7,767 nucleotides of DNA, from NCBI GenBank assembly GCA_003242425.1, contig QGUL01000071.1, forward strand, positions 1 to 7,767, given 5' to 3'. The stretch comes from Pseudomonadota bacterium (lineage in GTDB: Bacteria; Pseudomonadota; Gammaproteobacteria; Burkholderiales; SG8-39). The notes under the pieces are model-generated. The model made no database searches, was not told the origin of the DNA, and was given only the letters and a program-made list of their open reading frames with translations. Shown here piece by piece: positions 5,449 through 7,767 of this stretch. The first letter of the stretch is position 1. Each line of letters begins with the position of its first letter. A program made the translations under genes and the position numbers.

Positions 5449-6648
5449 ATGGAAAAATTCGAATCCCAAGCCACACTGGAAGCACGCCGCCAGTTCCTGA
5501 AACTGTCGGCGCTGTTCACCGCCGCGGGCGCGATGCCGCTGCTCAGCGCCTTCAACAAGGCGATCGCCGCCGAACCCAACGCGCCGCTGCGCATCGGCTA
5601 TCTGCCCATCACCGATGCGACCGCGCTGCTCGTGGCGCATCACAACAAGCTGTTCCAGAACCAGGGGCTGGAGGTGGAGAAGCCGCGTCTGTTCCGCAGC
5701 TGGGCGCAGATCGTCGAAGCCTTCCTCGCCGGTCAGGTCAACGTGGTGCACCTGCTCACGCCCATGACGGTTTGGGCGCGCTACGGCAGCAAGTCGCCGG
5801 CCAAGATCGTGGCCTGGAACCACATGTCGGGGTCCGGCCTGACCGTGCAGCCCGAGGTCAACAGCTTGCAGGACCTGGGCGGCAAGACCGTCGCCATTCC
5901 GTTCTGGTATTCGATCCACAACGTGGTGCTGCAGCACCTGCTGCGCAGCGAAGGCCTGGAACCCATCAGCGAAGGCCAGCCCAATGCCAAGCAGGTGAAG
6001 CTGGTGGTCATGGCGCCTTCGGACATGGTGCCCGCGCTCGCCGCCAAGCAGATCGCCGGCTACACCGTGGCCGAACCCTTCAACGCCTCGGCCGAGGTGC
6101 TGAAGGTCGGCAAGATCCTGCGCTTCACCGGCGACGTGTGGCGCGACCACGCCTGCTGCGTGGTGCTGATGCACGAACACGATCTCAATACGCGCCCCGA
6201 ATGGACGCAGAAGGTAGTGAACGCCGTCGTCCAGGCGCAGGCGTGGATCCGCAACAACCGGGAAGAGACGGCGCGCATCCTGTCGCGCGACAATCCGGCG
6301 CAGTACACGCCGCATTCCTACGAGGCGCTGGCGCAAGTGCTCGCGCCGGACGCGAAGCTCTACGCCCACTATGCCCGGACGGGCGCGATCCGGCACCCGG
6401 AGTGGAAGGACGAGCGCATCTCCTTCCAGCCCTACCCCTATCCGAGCTATACCGAGGCACTGGTCAAAATGCTGCAGGGCACGCTCGTGGCCGGCAACAA
6501 CGCCTTCCTGAAGTCGCTCGATCCCGCCTTCGTGGCGCGTGATCTGGTGGACGACCGCTTCGTCAAGAAGGCGATCACCAATCTCGGCGGCATGAAGGTG
6601 TTCGGCCAGCCGGAAGGCTTCACGCGCAAGGAGACCATCACCACCTGA
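5449..6648 (+). CDS. Periplasmic substrate-binding protein, Tat-exported (NrtA/CmpA/SsuA type)
   Basis: This is the binding protein of the ABC importer, 399 residues. The N-terminus has a twin-arginine signal, ARRQFLK (R13, R14), a hydrophobic stretch (about 19-34) and an AxA site near residues 38-41, giving a mature chain beginning near AEPNAPLRIGYLPITDA. The GYLPITDATALLVA opening and the VAIPFWYSIHNVVLQHLL block are of the type found in NMT1/NrtA/CmpA proteins (COG0715). There is no lipobox cysteine, so it is probably soluble. The only two cysteines are adjacent (C236, C237). Start: the ATG at 5449 is preferred because TGAGG lies five bases upstream. An earlier in-frame ATG at 5404 would overlap the ATPase gene and add fifteen Pro-rich residues before the signal. 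The ligand is unknown; nitrate, bicarbonate, sulfonates and thiamine precursors are all known for this superfamily. Confidence 0.93.
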   Translation: MEKFESQATLEARRQFLKLSALFTAAGAMPLLSAFNKAIAAEPNAPLRIGYLPITDATALLVAHHNKLFQNQGLEVEKPRLFRSWAQIVEAFLAGQVNVVHLLTPMTVWARYGSKSPAKIVAWNHMSGSGLTVQPEVNSLQDLGGKTVAIPFWYSIHNVVLQHLLRSEGLEPISEGQPNAKQVKLVVMAPSDMVPALAAKQIAGYTVAEPFNASAEVLKVGKILRFTGDVWRDHACCVVLMHEHDLNTRPEWTQKVVNAVVQAQAWIRNNREETARILSRDNPAQYTPHSYEALAQVLAPDAKLYAHYARTGAIRHPEWKDERISFQPYPYPSYTEALVKMLQGTLVAGNNAFLKSLDPAFVARDLVDDRFVKKAITNLGGMKVFGQPEGFTRKETITT

Positions 6649-6656
6649 GCGCGGGC

Positions 6657-7430
6657 ATGCTGAAGCGACTCTTCAACCGATCGGACTATCGCCTGGAGCT
6701 GAGCCTGTTCGGCCTGGCGGTGCTCGTGCTGCTGTGGTCGATCGGCACGCAGCTGCTGAAGGACACCAGCGCCCTGGCGGGGCTGTTCAGCCCCCGCCAT
6801 ACCTTCGACAGCCTCTGGCAGCTGCTGGCGCAGAACCAGCTCACGGTGCACACGCTCACCAGTCTCAAGCGCGTGCTGGTCGGCCTGGTGCTGGCCCTGC
6901 TGCTCGGCGTGCCGGTCGGGCTGGCGATCGGTTCCTCGCGCACGCTGGAGAGCGCCACGAGCGGCGCCTTCCAGTTCCTGCGCATGATCTCGCCGCTGTC
7001 GTGGATGCCGATCGCCGTGATGGCCTTCGGCATCGGCGATGCGCCGATCTACTTCCTGCTCACCTTCGCCGCGGTATGGCCCATCATTCTCAACACCGCG
7101 GCCGGCGTGAAGCAGCTCGATCCGCAATGGCTGATGCTCGCACGCAGCCTGAGCGCCACGCGCGGCGAAGTGCTGCTGCGCATCGTCGTGCCGGGCGTCC
7201 TCGGCCACATCCTCACCGGCGTACGGCTCGCCATCGGCGTAATCTGGATCGTGCTCGTGCCCTGCGAAATGCTGGGCGTGAGCTCGGGGCTCGGCTACTT
7301 CATCCTGGACACGCGCGACCGGCTCGCCTATTCGGAGCTGATGGCGGTGATCGTGCTCATCGGCGCGCTCGGCTTCATGCTGGACGGTCTCGCGCAGAAG
7401 CTGCACCGCGCCTGGACGCACGCGAGCTGA
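6657..7430 (+). CDS. ABC transporter permease (nitrate/sulfonate type)
   Basis: This 257-residue inner-membrane subunit belongs to the SsuC/TauC/NrtB permease family (BPD_transp_1, COG0600), normal length. Hydrophobic segments lie near 15-35, 72-93, 105-145, 185-215 and 228-250. The cytoplasmic coupling loop near 159-180 (LMLARSLSATRGEVLLRIVVPG) is the EAA loop that meets the ATPase, though EAA reads MLA and the usual Gly is Ser166. It then continues into the conserved hydrophobic block ILTGVRLAIGVIWI. It starts eight bases after the binding-protein stop with no strong ribosome site. The order ATPase, binding protein, permease with one permease gene implies a homodimeric channel. It is the last gene before tsaD. 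Confidence 0.94.
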   Translation: MLKRLFNRSDYRLELSLFGLAVLVLLWSIGTQLLKDTSALAGLFSPRHTFDSLWQLLAQNQLTVHTLTSLKRVLVGLVLALLLGVPVGLAIGSSRTLESATSGAFQFLRMISPLSWMPIAVMAFGIGDAPIYFLLTFAAVWPIILNTAAGVKQLDPQWLMLARSLSATRGEVLLRIVVPGVLGHILTGVRLAIGVIWIVLVPCEMLGVSSGLGYFILDTRDRLAYSELMAVIVLIGALGFMLDGLAQKLHRAWTHAS

Positions 7431-7441
7431 AAGCGCGAAGC

Positions 7442-7477
7442 TGCCGCAAGCGTCCCGAATCGGTTAGGCTTGCGGCA
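7442..7477 (+). promoter_or_regulatory. Inverted repeat covering the tsaD start
   Basis: TGCCGCAAGC (7442-7451) and GCTTGCGGCA (7468-7477) form perfect 10-bp arms around a 16-base loop, and the loop itself holds a small CCG/CGG dyad. The right arm includes the A of the tsaD ATG and all of the space where a ribosome site should be. No Shine-Dalgarno sequence is visible. In a read-through transcript from the upstream operon the start would be locked in the stem. It could also be a Rho-assisted terminator for that operon or a DNA operator. No T-run follows. Confidence 0.5.
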
Positions 7478-7767
7478 TGTCCCACGCCGTAACGTCCGGC
7501 CGAGGACGGCTCGTCCTCGGCATCGAAACCTCCTGCGACGAAACCGGTATCGCGCTCTACGACACGCGCGCCGGCCTGCTCGCCCACGCCGTTCACACCC
7601 AGGTCGCCATGCACGCCGAATACGGCGGCGTGGGGCCCGAACTCGCTTCGCGCGACCACATCCGCCGCGTGCTGCCGTTGATCGAAGAAGTCATGCGGCG
7701 CGCCGGCAAGGCGCTTTCCGATCTGGATGCGATCGCCTACACCGAGGGACCGGGACTGCCGGCCGCG
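7477..7767 (+). CDS. tsaD: tRNA t6A37 threonylcarbamoyltransferase TsaD, 3' end cut by window edge
   Basis: TsaD (Kae1/Gcp/YgjD) transfers the threonylcarbamoyl group to A37 of ANN-decoding tRNAs, together with TsaB and TsaE, in the cytoplasm. The first 97 codons are present. The [16 protein letters not shown] motif of the ASKHA nucleotide-binding fold and the family block [30 protein letters not shown] are clear. The metal-binding HxxxH motif lies beyond the window. Two positions differ from what is usual: [12 protein letters not shown] instead of [12 protein letters not shown], and TEGPGLPAA where T-GPGL-GA is common. The start is the ATG at 7477. The first nine residues are extra relative to E. 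coli TsaD. tsaD is normally divergent from rpsU, but here lies about 4.9 kb from it. Confidence 0.95.
   Translation, partial: MSHAVTSGRGRLVLGIETSCDETGIALYDTRAGLLAHAVHTQVAMHAEYGGVGPELASRDHIRRVLPLIEEVMRRAGKALSDLDAIAYTEGPGLPAA

Noticed and set aside
5236..6396. 386-codon open frame on the minus strand
   Set aside because: It is antisense to the binding-protein gene. The product is His/Arg-rich with no domain.
6447..7421. 324-codon open frame on the minus strand
   Set aside because: It is antisense to the permease gene, which has the expected membrane segments and coupling loop.

Overview
The window looks like a GC-rich betaproteobacterial chromosome. The S21 protein (rpsU) has the typical betaproteobacterial sequence, and rpsU, yqeY and dnaG lie in the order of the macromolecular-synthesis operon. 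tsaD, which is usually the divergent neighbour of rpsU, lies on the other strand at the right edge. I cannot name the genus. No RNA gene, IS element, CRISPR array or integrase was seen.

Left third (1-2650, minus strand): rpsU is read from a good sigma70-type promoter. A 13-bp perfect hairpin follows it, then yqeY (GatB/YqeY domain) and a GTG-started dnaG that runs off the left edge with about 565 codons present.

Middle (about 2694-7430, plus strand): six tightly packed genes lie between rpsU and tsaD. They encode an AhpD-like carboxymuconolactone-decarboxylase-family protein, an acyl-CoA-dehydrogenase-fold flavoprotein, a rubredoxin, and an ABC importer of the nitrate/sulfonate/bicarbonate type (ATPase, Tat-exported binding protein, permease). 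Gaps are 22 bp or less and one stop/start pair overlaps, so this reads as one operon. It starts from a conspicuously AT-rich promoter island (27 G+C of 84 bases in 2711-2794) next to a perfect 17-bp palindrome.

Right edge (7477-7767): the N-terminal part of tsaD. Its start codon is touched by one arm of a 10-bp inverted repeat.

The most interesting part is the middle operon. The acyl-CoA-dehydrogenase homologue has Arg and Pro where the two known catalytic-glutamate positions of the family fall, so it is probably not a standard beta-oxidation enzyme. With a small redox carrier (rubredoxin), a CxxC/His redox protein and a dedicated importer, the operon may take up a small molecule and process it oxidatively or reductively. 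The substrate cannot be told from the sequence. The operon appears to sit as cargo between two otherwise neighbouring housekeeping genes.
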